This document shows, one piece after another, positions 11,701 to 26,120 of a stretch of 64,000 bases of DNA. This DNA comes from Liolophura sinensis. Lineage: Eukaryota > Mollusca > Polyplacophora > Chitonida > Chitonidae. Both the position numbers and the translations under genes were made by a program. The stretch is from positions 71,028,984 through 71,092,983 of the forward strand of contig NC_088300.1 in assembly GCF_032854445.1 (NCBI RefSeq), written 5' to 3'. Positions within the stretch are counted from its first letter, which is position 1. Every line of letters starts with the position of its first letter. The notes beneath the pieces are model-generated. The model did not search any database. It was not told the DNA's origin and saw only the letters and a list, made by a program, of their open reading frames with translations.

Positions 11701-14520
11701 ACCAGTTCCCTAAACAGCTAGTGAATAACAGCTGTCTGACACAGTTCAAAACTTAACGGCAGTTATTTTATTCATGAACTTTCCTACATTTAATTGCAGA
11801 GTATGTTAGCCTATTCTAGAGTCGAAAACTTTGATTATAGGGCAATTTAATACATCAAATAGCATAGAAAGCTTCACAAAGTCTTCACACTTAATGCACT
11901 TAGACATCTTCAACTGAGTTCGTCATTTATTTAGTGCCTGGCTCTACATAGCCGTTTTAAGAGCACTTTTCCCAGCAAGATGTCGTGATAGGGTCTTCAT
12001 TGTATCTGGCGGCTATTCTACTTAAACGGCGATAATTGAAATATGAAGTTAGAGAGTTTTTCACGCTGTAGCTATGACTTGAGGAGGTTTGCAATATAAA
12101 ATTCATTTCCACCCACTTTCTTTTCATCCATGTTCTGATTCGTCATAAAGTTCAATAAAGTAACTTCACTTACTTGAGTGATAAATTTTGTAAGCTAGTG
12201 GTGGACCCATCAATTACATCACAAGGGTTTCAATTCTATTTAAGCAAAAAGCCTTTATTTCAGTATCTGTGACGTTTAATATATCTGAAGTTTAATTAAG
12301 CAGTATACTTGCAGGCGTTGTCTCGCATTTTCACAGAAGTTAAATACATCAGAATGAATGTACAAGATAACAAAATAATCAATACGGAAACATATTATTC
12401 AACCGTTTCTTTTTGTCCTCCAAATGTGTTTTTGGTCAATTTGAAATAATTTCAATGCCTCGCCCAAAGGAAGCTCACTTCCAGTAAAGGGAATGAGAAT
12501 AATTTTTTCCCGCCTAGTTATTTCACGTTTTATTTCATTCCGTTTTCGTGGTGTTTTAATCAATTCACGTAGGCGATATTCTGCCGCTATTGAGAGTCAT
12601 TAGCCTGCGTATAAAGTCTCTTGTGCACTCTTCATGATCCGCTAAGCTGTGAACAGAGGCCTTTGCTTGGCCGAAGTCAGCGACCGAAACACTAAACCAG
12701 TTAATGAGAAATGAGGCGTTGAGCATTGTTTGATCAAGCCATTATCTCCCCCGGTAAAATCAATGAATCGATAAGCTGCTTTGAGAATAATTTATAAGCG
12801 TTGTAGGGAGAGCTTCCGACAACTGTTGCGTCATGCCTTTTGGAAAGGGAACCTTCCGGTTGTAGCGAAGGTGAGTCAATGGTCTTATGCTGTAACTGAG
12901 ATGTATTGACACGGTGGTAACCATGAGGGATGGGGGTGATGGTATTAACAAGAACAAACAAAAGAGCCATCCGCCAACAAACCTCCTTTTAACAAATGGT
13001 GACTTAACTTAAAGTGTGATTTCATGTACTTCCGGTCCTAAACCAACGCCCTCGCGCTCTAGTCACTCCGAAGTCACTAAAGACAAACATGGCCTGGAAT
13101 TTCAACTTTGTCAGAGCTGTGCAAGCGGAAGTACTAAAGTACCCCCGACCAAACGGAAGTCGCGCTCTTTCAATTTCGGATTGAGCGACTCTTGGCTTAA
13201 TGTTAACGATACTTTCAGGAATACACCAGGCTGTTAGCTTTTCGTTCAAGGCGAAGACATTTGCCAATGGAAAGTAATTTGTGAGCATTCTTGTGTCCAT
13301 CCCAGTTCTGTAAGTCTCTCTACGGTTATACTACCTACACGATACCTCTACAGACATTCTTCTAATTTCCGACTGTAGAAAAATCGTTCTCACGAAGTAT
13401 TTGAATTCCGGCAAGGTGACATTGGTAGCTTCAACTCTATGATGGCAACACTACAGGCTTAAGACATTGGCTTGAATTCAAGGCCGATTACTACCAGTAT
13501 ACCATAGATCTTTTCTCTGCAGTTACATATTTTGCGCTTGAATGAAAGGTGAATGTTCTTTTATGCTTCATATTTTTTATGCCGGAATCCCTCAACATAT
13601 TTTCTACTCGAACAAAACTTATATTCCGTCCAACATGATCTACAAAAAAGTATTTTACTCCCTACATGACGCACCTGTCATGCTTGTAGCTGATTATTTC
13701 CAGACACATTACAGAATTACAGAACAAAAAATGATGTCAGACAGCATTGACGGCAAAACCACTGATAAGCGTGACAGGTTCTTTTCAGTATTAGTGCCTT
13801 TCAGTTGTTAATTATCAGAGATTTCCGTATTTTGTTCTTGTTAGACAGCATTGGGGATAAAAGTTGAAGGAAATTGAAGGCAACAAAGTACCAAGAAACA
13901 CAAAGACAACAGTGTTTGCTAATTAGGAATGAGTGAAGAGCCATTTGTTATTGACGATGACACATGTTCACTGCTATCGGACTTCGAAACGTCATTAGGG
14001 AATATATTTAGTAATCACCATAGAACATACCAATATTACACACAGTACTATTGACCTTAGATATAGAAGCTATCATTCACAAGACTCATGACCTATCAAG
14101 GCATCCTCCAGAGTGTCATTAAGGTTTACGTCTGTATTACAGGGTCAGCGAGCTGCTGCGTCAGTTTCATTAGACGCACATAATATAGTAAAATAGGACA
14201 CAAATTTGCCCTCATCGACTGCAGTGATTTATCTGGATAGAACAGCGACTAAAACAAAGAGGAGTGTTGTCCAATATATATAAAGCATTCTAAAAACTAA
14301 AGATAGATCTGGCTTCTCACTCATTATTCTGGGAGGTAAAGTCGACTCTTCACTTCTTTTTCACTTGGAGCATTTAGTGTTTGAAAAGAACGAGATGAAA
14401 AGGCAAGGTTTGACCTATTCATTCAAAGATGGGTCATGGCGTAGATTAAAGACAGGTTTATCCTCAGATCTACTAAGCGATAAGCCAGAATAAGACGGTA
14501 CCTCTGTTATATCTGCGCAG

Positions 14521-14822
14521 CGCGTCGTGGCCGAATGGTTAAATAAGTTTGTCTTTCAGTCGCAAGGACACCGAGGTACGAGTTCAATCCTGTCTCGCAT
14601 AGCAAAGTTGTACATTCCCCCGCTCTCACTGTTCGTCGAGCCTTGGTGACCATAAGCTATCACCGACATTGTTCGCGTGACCGTTTGTGCAGCAAAACAT
14701 TCGTTAAAGACTATCGTGCACCAACACAGTGTGCATATCCTGCGTCACTCATAAAACTGACCGCCAAAGCATATGTGAACAATTCTTGAGTTAATCAACA
14801 AAAAAATAAATAATCAAATAAA
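14521..14822 (+). mobile_element. Degenerate tRNA-Ser/Leu-headed SINE-like element
   Basis: The head GCGTCGTGGCCGAATGGTTA matches the 5' end and A box of Ser/Leu-type tRNAs. A B-box-like GAGTTCAATCC follows about 45 nt later. The acceptor stem cannot be closed convincingly, so a working tRNA gene is unlikely. Downstream DNA runs to an A-rich stretch (about 14799-14822) that could be a retroposon tail. This head differs from that of the main SINE family. Boundaries are approximate and no TSD was found. Confidence 0.45.
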
Positions 14823-17800
14823 TCTACCTGATCCAGCTTTTGTGAAATTGTAAAATATCACAACCATTTTCTTGTCCTAGTTTGTCTTCACAGCGTACAT
14901 AGTGCTAGACCTTGTCGTGCGTTAAACTTTGAATCAAGTATCTTAAGTCTAAAAACCGTTCACATTTCCCGACTTAACCACACATATGCTTTGCAGCCCT
15001 TTTGCAGGAAATGTAATCTTACCCATTACACCAACTAAATCCTATATTGCACACATTATTATCCCAGTAATATATTCGCGTTCTTCGGTAATAGCTTTCA
15101 TGAAAGTCAGTAAGTTAGCCGTAATGTAGTGCAAGATAGCAGAATTGAACAATTTATTTCAATCTGAAGAAGTCAACAGTTTAAATTTTTGCATATCCGC
15201 TCTGTGAATGGAATATCTAGCCGCATCAATTCGGTTTCACGTGTGTACCTTTCACGAAAGGTGTTTCAACATTAGATGTGTGTATGTCCAAGCTTGTAGT
15301 TCATCCTTCAGTGGTTTGGGCCGTTGACAATACATGCATGTTTTATGTTCTCTTGGCAACATTCTAGTAACATTCAAGGTCATCATTAAAACTAGCGTTA
15401 CTCGGATTCGACCTCTTATACTATCTCCCCTACGGCCGGGCCATGTGGCTGTTGAAGCGTATTGGTGATTATGGCCAGCGGCTTTGATCACGGGAATAAC
15501 CTTTACAAGAGAGACTGGAAACGTCGTCGGCTGAACCATTAAAGAGATTTGTGGGGAGCTGCGGTTGAGGAAAGCTTCACTGTTCCACGAAGAGACCATT
15601 GGTTAATTACATCTACCTCACTGTAATTGTCTTGATGGTTGACAGAGTAGGACGCCGAGTGGCCCACGTGATACCGACATCGTGCACGAATTATCCCCAT
15701 TTTACTACCTCTAATAGAGATTAATTGGTTTTAATATATCCGGCAGCGGTCATCCTTGACCAGGATCTAAAGAGTCCCGACTCCAGGCGGAGAGACCCCG
15801 CCCCACGGGCATTGTGGAAGTCTTAGGAGCTCAGACTGTTCTGAACATCGGAGACTTTAGCCAGATCTCAAGTGACCACTGCTTTCCTTTTAGCCTTGGT
15901 CATACCCGATGGGTATGGTAACAGGACCGTTCAGGCCGTTGTGTAACAGATCTGTCAATACCCGCTGACCCACAGACCCTCCCCCGTGGGAGCCCTGTGA
16001 AATGGGACCAAGATTACAAGTTCACCTAGACCTACTATATATTCTTGGTTTCCACAGACTCGAAGTGACGAGTTTGACCAAGTGCTTATTGTCCGGGATT
16101 ATCACTCCTGTGAAATGATCAGCATTTCCCATATACATAGACTTCTAAGTGCAGTAAATAGTGCTAAGCTTTCATTAAATGGACTTTTTGGTTTTGGTAA
16201 ATGCTTGTTTTCGAAGCGAAAGGTAATATTTCTCCAGTAACCAGAGTGCCTACATTTGAATGAAATAAATCGAAATGTTTATCCTTCGACGAAACTTCAA
16301 GACTTACAACACTATTTATGGTTTATATTGTGGAAAAGAACTGAAAACGGCCATAAAGGAAAAGTGATTATTTCGTGTAGATTTCAACCAAATCAAATAT
16401 GCGCATGCTCACAATCACTTGGTAGAACGGAATTAGGTCACTGGTTCTCAGTTTTGTTAATTTAGCACTGGTACACAGAAATAATAAATACGTGTAATAG
16501 TTTTATGTATGAGGCAAGCGATCCTTATACATGCTGGCAGTGTGCACTGTCTATATTCTGAGTCAACATGTGATTAACCTGATAATCGCATATTGCTGAA
16601 TCAGTTAAGAAACTTTTTCACCATTACCAGTCAACTGTTTGTATGTCATTTTTCTTTTTTGACATTTTGCGTTATGTCACACAATATATGGATTGATGCG
16701 TCTGTCTCCAGTAAAAAACTTGTGCATTCAGAAAAAAAAGAAATGAAACATATTCCCGACGGCATTCACATAACCATCGATTTAGTTGTGGAAAACTGTC
16801 GTGAACATTAAATTTTATATACATTTTGTCAAATATGCTCATAACCATGCTTATCTAAAGCAGTGCATAAAACAGCATCTAATACCACCACACGTCACTG
16901 TGTACATTGTGCTTACCTTATACCTTAATTCTGTGTGCCAGTCCGTTTGTCACTCATCCTGTACGTCTGTTTGGCAGCAGTCTGGCAGTATACACCATAA
17001 CCCCGGTGTTCATCCCCACGTAGCAGTTCTGATTCTAACATACACGACGCGATTGATAGTAACCACAGACTTGCATAGCACTAATCCCATGACTTTCTCT
17101 ATATTTATCTATATTCCATGTGATTTGTGGCATTGATTCAATCGCATCGCTGTTCCTTGGGGTTTTTTTTCGAGGTGATCTTTCTCTACCAATTCAGCAT
17201 TACCGTAAATGAATCTTCAACAAATGTGTTGGTCGTTACGTGTCGTTCAGTTATTGTGGTATAGCCATACACCCACATAATAACATACACAAACGACTGT
17301 GTCACATCATGTGTGGGAAGCAAATGAGACGCGTAAGAATATTAATGTCTTAAGGCCGAGACGGTAAATATATAAGCCATCCTTCTCTTACTCATGGCTA
17401 GCATACCTAAATTTTAAATGAAATATGATCTTTTATGTTCTATATTTTCGGGCGAAAAATTAACGGTGTAGTTTATAAATACATGTATTATAGGTTCCAT
17501 GTTTCAGTAGTGGATTAAAAAATTTCAGACAATATCCCAGACCGCCAGGGAAAGATAAAATAGAACTGACGAAATCTTCATATTATCACACTATATCTCA
17601 TCTCAATTCAACCATAATCTCATTGCCTAAGGAGTCCGACACGCTGGACGTCGTTATCACATAATTTCACTTTGATTTTCTCGCTTTTTTCCCGACTCGA
17701 TGTTTCTTGTGTTCGTATATTACAGTGTGTTGGCTGGGGCGCGCTGTTGGTTTCGCTTGCCGCAGGCAATAATCCGTGTTCCTCTCAATCTATCTCGTGC

Positions 17801-20289
17801 TGCCGCAGGGCGCTACGAGAAAGATCGATACCTCTGTATGATATTACCGCACCTGGACAGACTTTCATCTGGGTCATGCAAGTCTTGTCCTTCGCTGACC
17901 ACAATGAAGAAGATAACTCACCTAAAGCTAGATAAAGTGTATACAATATATCAAGTACAGGCAACGATATCCGTTTAACAGACTCTTACATGCTTTTGCA
18001 AAGATTTGGGTTATAGTGCCGATAATAATTGTCTAGTTGAAAGAAAGCGACGTTTAATGGCTTTACAGCAGGTTTTACAAATGCGGAACAAATAATAACT
18101 AGAGACTTCAACCAGCCAACATGGTCTTTACGCCATGGTTTTTAATGTTATGTTATTTTTAATGTTAAGTGCGTTGCATCGTAGGTTCATTTGAGGCGTT
18201 AGTTTAGCAATTGTGTAAAATCACTCCTAATATGGTTGTAAAGCTATTTGACATAAGATAATGGCTAGGAGAAAAACTCCATCATCACTTAGACACTGCT
18301 TGGGCCGATACCTCTGCACGGAGTTAGCTAACGTCATGCCAAAGGCAACGTTAAATATCAGGTACAGGTGCGTTTTTTGATAATCTGTGATTCAAATTTA
18401 GTTAAATGGGTACAGAATCGACGCTGATTTGCCAACAGTGGAAAAGGGATTTACTGGGTTAAATCCTGCTTCCTTTCTCACGTTTGAATTAATCCGCAGT
18501 ACTAAAATTCAGCTTAGGCAAGGCTTTGCCCGGACTTGCCTATTTCTTACACCTGTCAGCGGTGATTCCGTGTCCCTTTAAGCATTTGTGAGCAACTTTA
18601 CTTTACACAGAAGTGAGGCTCGAGTAAGATAACTTTTGATCGTTACTTAGAAACTGATGATAATGGGTGCGCTGGCGTCAGGTCACAGATCACGTTGTCA
18701 GATACAAACGCGTTTGATTGGTTAAACTTTTATTTATGCTGTTAAGATGTATTTTTATTTGTGTGTGATTCGAACGAAGGTTGCTTTTTTGTTCATTTTA
18801 ATCACATTATTCCTTAGTGAAACGTACGTTAAAAAGATGATGCTTTACAGATTATTTGAACCTTGGCCTCTTTATTGAGAAACGTCTTCACGAGGTGCTG
18901 TTCTTTTGTGTATAAAAGACATTGGTAATTTTCAAATGCAACGCTTCACTTGTCTAGCTCAAATGTAAACACTTCTAGCGACAAAAGTAAAAACAGTTCT
19001 TGCTTAAGGGGGAACAATTCATCACTTTGTTGAACCCCTTAATTCTTTTAACAAGTTGATAATGGCGTTAGGGCGAAAGTCTGGCGGGTCAGGATTTCAG
19101 GCTCATGCGCTCTTTGACATTTCCTTTCTGGTCTACTTAGTTTGGCTGGTGTCCAGTGAGAGTTTGCACCTAGGGGTATAATCGGAGTTTCGTCGTCGGT
19201 TAGTTTCTACTTACGCTTAATTAAACAGACGCTGGTAATTGATTCCAGGGTGTCAGGATATAGCCGAAAGATTGCTCAATCTGGCAGCAAAAATTAAATC
19301 ATTCGTTTCATTTCATTTTGGGTCACACTGAACACCTAATACAATTCGCCTTAAACGGTTAATCTCCCACGAGGAAGATTCGTACGTTTCCCCAAAAAGA
19401 ATTATCAAGTAAATTTAATCTCCAATTCCATATTTTAAACTGCCTGTTTCTTCGACCGAGGTGTAAGTATATCTCACGTATAATCTTTATCAAGTATTCT
19501 TTGGGCCATCGGATCAAAATAGTATCTAAACGTTTGAAGGGAATTTTCACCTGAACTTCAAACTCATTGTAAACAGATGAGAGCCAAGGTCTTCAATCCT
19601 GAAGCATGCAGCGTGATCATAGTTGTACAGGGCAAACATACAGTACACGACGAGATATGATTTTTGAGGAAACGGGTCTCAAATATTATTTTGCATATTT
19701 TTGTCAGAAAATCCGTTGTGATAATAAAACTTTGCAAAATTCTACAAGTACAAGGACGTTTATATCAAAACGAGATTATAGATTCACTACTCGTTAATAC
19801 TTTTGAGTTAAAGTATGAAATTTGATGTATTCCATTTGGAAACTAGTGGGTTTGCCTTGACCGTTTTCCGAAGGATACCTGCCAACGGTTATGTCCAGAA
19901 ATACGAAAGGTAAGATGAAAATTGCTTTAAGAGTATGTACGTTGTGTCAGATACGCCAATAGTGTCAAATAGCTGTCTTAAATCTCTTTCTAGGAAAAAT
20001 AGCATGCATATAAAGAGGCGGACTAACTATTTTAGCACTCCAGAAATATACACGAAACAAATATCCATTTTATCCTCCATGTTAATCGTAAATTGACTGG
20101 TGCCACTAGATTGGCTTACAAAAGCAGTCACGCTGAGCGCAAGTGTCCAGCCTATGGTATTACGGAAAGAGACGTCACTGTCGGCTCGTTTTGTCCCTTA
20201 CCCGAGCATTTTCAGGCTATACTCCAAGCTGACCAATCGCTGATCCGGTTCCTGTAGCAGATGACAGTCAGATGTTTGCCAAGCCCATT

Positions 20290-20722
20290 CAGGTGTCCAT
20301 AGTGGCCGGTCAGGTGTTCCAAATAGCCGGTCAAGTGTCTACAATATCCTCTCAGGTGTCTACAAAAGGCAATCTAGTGTCCGCATTAGCCTCTCGGGTG
20401 TCCACAAAAGACAGTCATATATAGGCAATAGTCAGTCAAGTGTCTACAATAGCCAGTTGTGTCTCCACAATATCCAGCAAGGTCTCCGCAATAGCCATTT
20501 AGGTGTCCACAATAGCCAGTCAGGTGTCAGTAATAGTCAATTATGTGTCCACAATAGGCAGCCAGTTGTCCACAGTCGTCTGTCAATCAGGTCTCCGTAA
20601 TAGTCAACCAGGTGTCCAAAGTAGTCAGCCAGGCGTCCACAAAAGTCATTTAGGTCAGTGTCTGCAAGAGCCAGACAGGTGTCCTCAATAGCCATTCAAG
20701 TGTTAGAAACAGCCAGTCATGT
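20290..20722. repeat. Minisatellite, period about 21 bp
   Basis: About 20 diverged copies follow the consensus CAGGTGTCCACAATAGCCAGT, with single-base changes and small indels between copies. It lies in the neuropeptide-gene intron. Two short frames inside it are by-products. Confidence 0.85.
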
Positions 20723-23700
20723 ATTCCTAGTGTCCATAATGTCCGTATCTATCATATATATTTTTATTCCACAAAAACAAAGTATTGTAATGGCAAAATT
20801 AAATAAAACATTAACCAAAAAAGTTATTTGCTACAATAATATCTACACATGCTAAGAACTGTATACAGAAGCCATAGTGGAAATTTGATGGCGGATATAT
20901 AACGTGAAGGCCATGATTTGGATTTCGAGTTCGTAATGCTCTGATTGTGAGTGTTTTCCACATGGTGTGAGCATATCGCGGAGATATAATTCCTGAACGC
21001 GCGATAGATGAGATGGTGAGATAACATAAATGAAGGACACATCACTATAAAATATTAATTGATCAGATTGCAGTTGGGTCAAGGGGATTCCGCGGACGGC
21101 TGACATTTAGCGAGATCTCGTCATAAGCCGATAACGGGACCCTTCTGCCGGAAAATTCAGTCTACTTTTGCTGAGACATTCTCCTTTTTGCAGACTAGCC
21201 CGTGGTTATAATAATTTATAACAGCAAAAATATTCTCAGTTTGTGACGGACATGCCAATGGACAATAAGAATCCATTTTTAAAAATAAAATTAGGGTCTT
21301 TACCGGTTGCGAGAAATCCAAGAGCATTTCGGAAATTTTTCACACAAATTACAATACTCAAAATGTATGCTTTTGTACATTGAATTATTTTGGACTCCGT
21401 TAAGCGGGGTGAGGATAAGAGTAAAATATTTCATACTTTCTTTGCTCCCAAGTTACCCCACTTAGATCACAGTGGTACGTCCAAGTCAAAAGTCAAAAAA
21501 AAAAAAACCGATAGTAAAATTGCATATCAAATGTCTCTGCTTGTACATAATGTGACGTTTGGTCATAGTGAACCTTCAGGTTTCTGTGTTCCCTTGGATG
21601 CTGAATCTGTGGAGAGGTAGTTCGAAACTGGTGACTATAGACTAAGTTATGCATGGTATTCAGTGAAAACCGTTGCAATCTCTCTTGCCTTAAAAGGTTC
21701 AGGAAAATTGCTGTACTTTATTTTATCAACTCGTTGTTGACATTTTTCGCCTAGAAGAGGTCAAAATACTTAAGAACGGGCTGGGCAACTGTCCTTCGAC
21801 CACACTTCCGTTCGTTATATTCATGTCTCATTTAAATTGATTAGTCCGGAAAATCATCGATGTGATGATCCACTGCTTTGCCTTCACGCCCAGTTGATTA
21901 TTTCTGACCATAGTTATTAACTCTGCATTAAAAACCTCCCAATGGTCTGTCTGGGATTTGCAGATTTAAAACCTGTCCGAAGTTTCCCCTCTCATTACAT
22001 CTGTAATGGTCAATTTTGTAAGCCGGGAGGGGAAAAGCACACAGTTGTCATTGTCATGTGGAAAATTAATATCTCTGCTCGCATTTAAATGACCGTCCGC
22101 CAACCGTCTCTTGTGGTAAAGTCTCAATTTGCCGGTATAAACTCTCGGTGGGTGTAAACCACAAAGCCAATCGTCTAGCAACGACCAACTGGCCAAATCG
22201 ACGGCGCAGGAAATTAAGTTTTCAAGACTAACCTAATCCAGCTAAATTTGTATCAAACATGTTGTCATTCACTTGTTACCGTCCCAATTAGAGGCCCATT
22301 CTGAGTTACAAGGAGATTGCCCCTGTAAATGACGTGTTCACTGGACCCTTGTGTTTAAGTGGTAATACCAAGCCATCTGTGTTATTACATTTGTAGAGGT
22401 TTTTGATCAACGGTTTGCTGGATTGGAACCGGTTATCACGTGACATATCTTCATTTCTGTCATATCTAGACGACTTGCAGCTGACAGATAGCATCAGCCC
22501 AATTGGCATTCGAGAGAGATCTGGTCAGTTAATTAAATGGCGCGAGTTTAGACTCGACGTCCAAGAAAATTGGGTATTTCATTTTTTTCGTCTTCTTGTT
22601 TATTTTTCCTTCCGTGTTTACCACGGTTGATGAACCTGTTTAGGTCTAAGGCTTGAGAAACACGGATTTCAATCAAATTTTTCTTCTTTGATGCTGTTTG
22701 TTCTACTATCCAGAAAGTTTTCCTAAACTGCAGCATAAATCCAACGCCGTCTGCTTGGCACCCATTACTTCCCAGACTGCAACAGTTTGGGTAGCAATGA
22801 AAACCCGGGTTTCAATTAAGCCGGAAAGAATCGAGCAGCGGGTTTAGGATAATAAATCTTTTCAGCCGACTTCCCATTAATCAAAACACCTCGGAAATTG
22901 CACCTTTAAATGATTTTGTATTGAAAACTTGATATAAGAAAATTCGATGGAGAGACACTCAATGTACAGCAACCAAAGCTTCCGATAAAGGGATCCCCCT
23001 TGCGCCAGGCCACAAGTCCCGCTGTGGCAGACCGGAAGGAGCTGAAAGGTGTTGCGGAATGAGGAAGTCATTTATATCATTCACTATTACGTATTTCAAT
23101 TGAATTCGTTTTCAGTTGACATTCGGTGACTCGAAAGAATAAGTGGCAATATTAAGATAGACCTATCCAGGCCTGAGCTTCGCCTTCATGTGAAAGGGAC
23201 AGGGAAGGAAGCCGCTATTTAATCAATAATACGCTCAACAGCCGCTTGGAATCGTGCGATTCAACCGCGATTAGTTATGGCGTGTTGATTGTAATGGCGT
23301 TCATTTCACCACAATAGTGGTAGAGAAGTAAGGAATACATCCTAAAATTAGGACTTTATCGATTTCTACCTTTTAGCACAGGTATAACAATATAAAGATA
23401 CAGATACAGCGTCAGCGACGAAGAGGGGAATTAAACAAAGGTATTTTATAGCCGGTGTTTGTTATCTGTCCGAGTGTTATGTCATGGTATACGCAGAATT
23501 ACACCCTAATTTACTGAACTTCTTCTGTGTGAAAGTTTTTGATTGAACATTTACACAAAAGGCTACCGTTCATCATCACCACGAAGCTGAGCAGCCAACT
23601 GAGCCTGGTTATAGCTTATATACCAAGTTTAGGCAGATTATCTATTGGTTTGGAAAGGCATTTTCTACGTTTTGGCTCTAATACCTTACGTACCAATGTA

Positions 23701-23807
23701 AACCTAGATAAATTTAATTATCAGCATGAACTCATGGCACTGTTAAAGGAGTTTTAAATGTTTACTTGATCAAGTCTGGGCTAAGGTTGGTTCGAAATAC
23801 AGAAAGA

Positions 23808-23878
23808 TGCTTGCCGCCGTCGTATAATTGAAATATTCTTGAGTACGGCGTAACACTACAATTGAAAAAATAAATAAA
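23808..23878 (+). mobile_element. SINE 3' end fragment
   Basis: GCCGCCGTCGTATAATTGAA and CTTGAGTACGGCGTAACACT followed by an AAATAAATAAA tail match the 3' end of the SINE at 3632-3901. About 70 bp survive and the copy is strongly 5'-truncated. Confidence 0.8.
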
Positions 23879-24972
23879 GGCTAGATTAGGACGTATATAG
23901 AAACCCGTGTTCTGTGCCTTGAATACGGGCCCTCACTTCCTGAACCAAGTGGCTAAACCACTTTTTCCTGACATTTTACTCTTGACCATTTGTCATTTGT
24001 TTAATCAGATTCTTACTCTAGGAATTGGCATGATTTGCTGATGAAAAGGCCTAGACAAGGAAAACATCTAAACATGTTAATCTTGGTGTCTCCCTCAAGC
24101 TAACTGTCAACATTTGCTAAAGAAATCTCTATAACCTGAAGAACAACTGCTCAAATACCTGTTCATGAATTTTGCATTAACCACGTCCCAGAGAATTTGT
24201 TCCCAATACCAACACTCAGTCACAGAAGTATAGTGAAGAAACAGTTATTTTATTTTAACGATTTATTCTGGAAAAGGGGCTTATATCCAAGTATGCATGG
24301 GTAGGAGAATATTGTGAGATCTAGTTTGCGAAAATATGAAAAATATATCCCAGTTAAGGGTGTCAGTACATGGAATCTTGAAGACAAAGTAAACTTAACT
24401 GTACATCTGAATGAAGAGTGATCAATGTTTTTATACACGTATATCTTCGAGTAACCACCTACCACCATGAGTTAAGCGTAACCTACGAGAAGAAAATAAG
24501 TTGAAATGGTTTGATAGAAGTAAAACTAACAAATATGTAACATATACAAGCAACAAGACCGAGTAGCTCAGGAAATCTGAATCACGGGGGACCGAGTTTT
24601 AAATTTTCAAACGCTTTTAAATGTTTCGTGATTAATTGATAATACGTTTAATAAAGTACAAAAAAAGCCCTTGGAATGTGATACCTTTTCCAAGGCACTA
24701 GACTCAAGCCCAATTTACCCCAATTTGCCGTGTTTCTTTTATAATATATGAATACTAGACGTACCAATCTTTCGTCAAATCGTCATGGCAAACGCAGGAA
24801 TGAATGAATGTAGCTTAGACACAAATTACTTTAGTCGGGAATGGAACCCCATTGAAGAGTATAGACACATAACGTTCATATATCTGTCCGTAATTTTCGT
24901 AAATAATCGGTTAGCAGACTCGTTAACATCACTTCGTTTGTTATATCAGGTTATTTTCTGCTCATTTAGAAA

Positions 24973-25223
24973 TAAAGGTTATATAACAGTACTAGTACTA
25001 TATAACAGTTTCACTAACAGTACTAACCATATCCAATGTAATACATACTGATTGTTTCTAAACGCTTAATGCTCATTTTAAACTACTTCGTACAGAATTA
25101 AAGGTTTTATAACAGGACTAGTACTATATAACAGTTTCACTAAGAGTACTAACCATATCCAATGTAATACATATCTGATTGTTTCTAAACGCTTAATGCT
25201 CATTTTAAATTACTTCGTACAGT
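24973..25223. repeat. 126-bp direct tandem duplication
   Basis: Unit 1 (24973-25098) and unit 2 (25099-25223) differ by only a few substitutions and one inserted base. Each starts with AAAGGTTNTATAACAG and ends with ACTTCGTACAG. The high identity suggests a recent event. Each unit also contains two internal copies of a TATAACAG/ACTAGTACTATATAACAG motif. Confidence 0.9.
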
Positions 25224-25982
25224 TGTCAACAAGAGAAACCCCCAGAGTGTCCAATAGTTTGTACACACACGGCTAAACCACCCATCAAAAAGACCTTGGC
25301 ATGGAATTCGCATTGTCTATGGCTAATAAAAAGAGCCATCAATATCGTCTTCACAAGTCTTCCATTATGATCTTAAAAGGACTGACATGCTATTGTAGAA
25401 CCAATGATCGATTGTTTTATTTTACCCATTACGGCTATTCTTTCTTGACGGAGGCCTATGCATTATTCGTCTAAGTGGACTGTGATATTTCCTCAGTGCA
25501 TTGGATATCAGTCATTCCTGTCACAAGCGACCTTTGTTCCGCGTTACAACACAGCTCCCACCTTTTCCTCTTCAACCTGTACCTTCAAAATCAAACTAAC
25601 AAAAGACATAACTCCGATATATTACAACTTACTGCAGAGAACGAACCAGTTACGGAGTCGTGACAAGACGCGTATGCTTTCCTCAGTAACATCGTTGAAT
25701 TCCAATCAAGGGCCAACGAGATATTTTTCTCTCCGTCCCAAACTTTGTAAATCCATCGATCACAATTAAGAATGGTGCATGGCCGAACGGATATAATGAC
25801 ATATATCATTGCTATATTTCCGGTGATAGTTAAGAAATAAACAATTTCTTACTGTGATATATGTTAGTATAAATCATACTGTTACAGGAAGTGGCCACCA
25901 GTTGAACACGAGGCTACATGCCATCGTCTTTTGGAGTGGTGTTGTTAAGTCACGAAGTATACACTGTATTGGTTACGGTACA

Positions 25983-26120
25983 GGCCCCAGTTTCACATAG
26001 CGGAGTGTGACATTTTTTATCTTATATTTGTCGTACAATATTTTGTACGTCACTATTACCGTACCATTGTCCTATATGTGCGATTATTATACATGTACGA
26101 CATCTTTGTGAAACGGGGCC
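25983..26120. mobile_element. MITE-like element with terminal inverted repeats
   Basis: The 138-bp element begins GGCCCCAGTTTCACA and ends TTGTGAAACGGGGCC, which are imperfect inverted repeats of about 15 bp. The right half, with GTACGTCACTATTACCGTAC and ATGTACGACATCTTTGTG, recurs in the opposite orientation at 57285-57381. Terminal inverted repeats, small size and dispersal fit a non-autonomous DNA transposon. No transposase is present and I could not identify a clean target-site duplication. Confidence 0.7.

Noticed and set aside
20290-20722. CRISPR array
   Set aside because: The units are contiguous and diverged without unique spacers, in an animal genome. It is a minisatellite.
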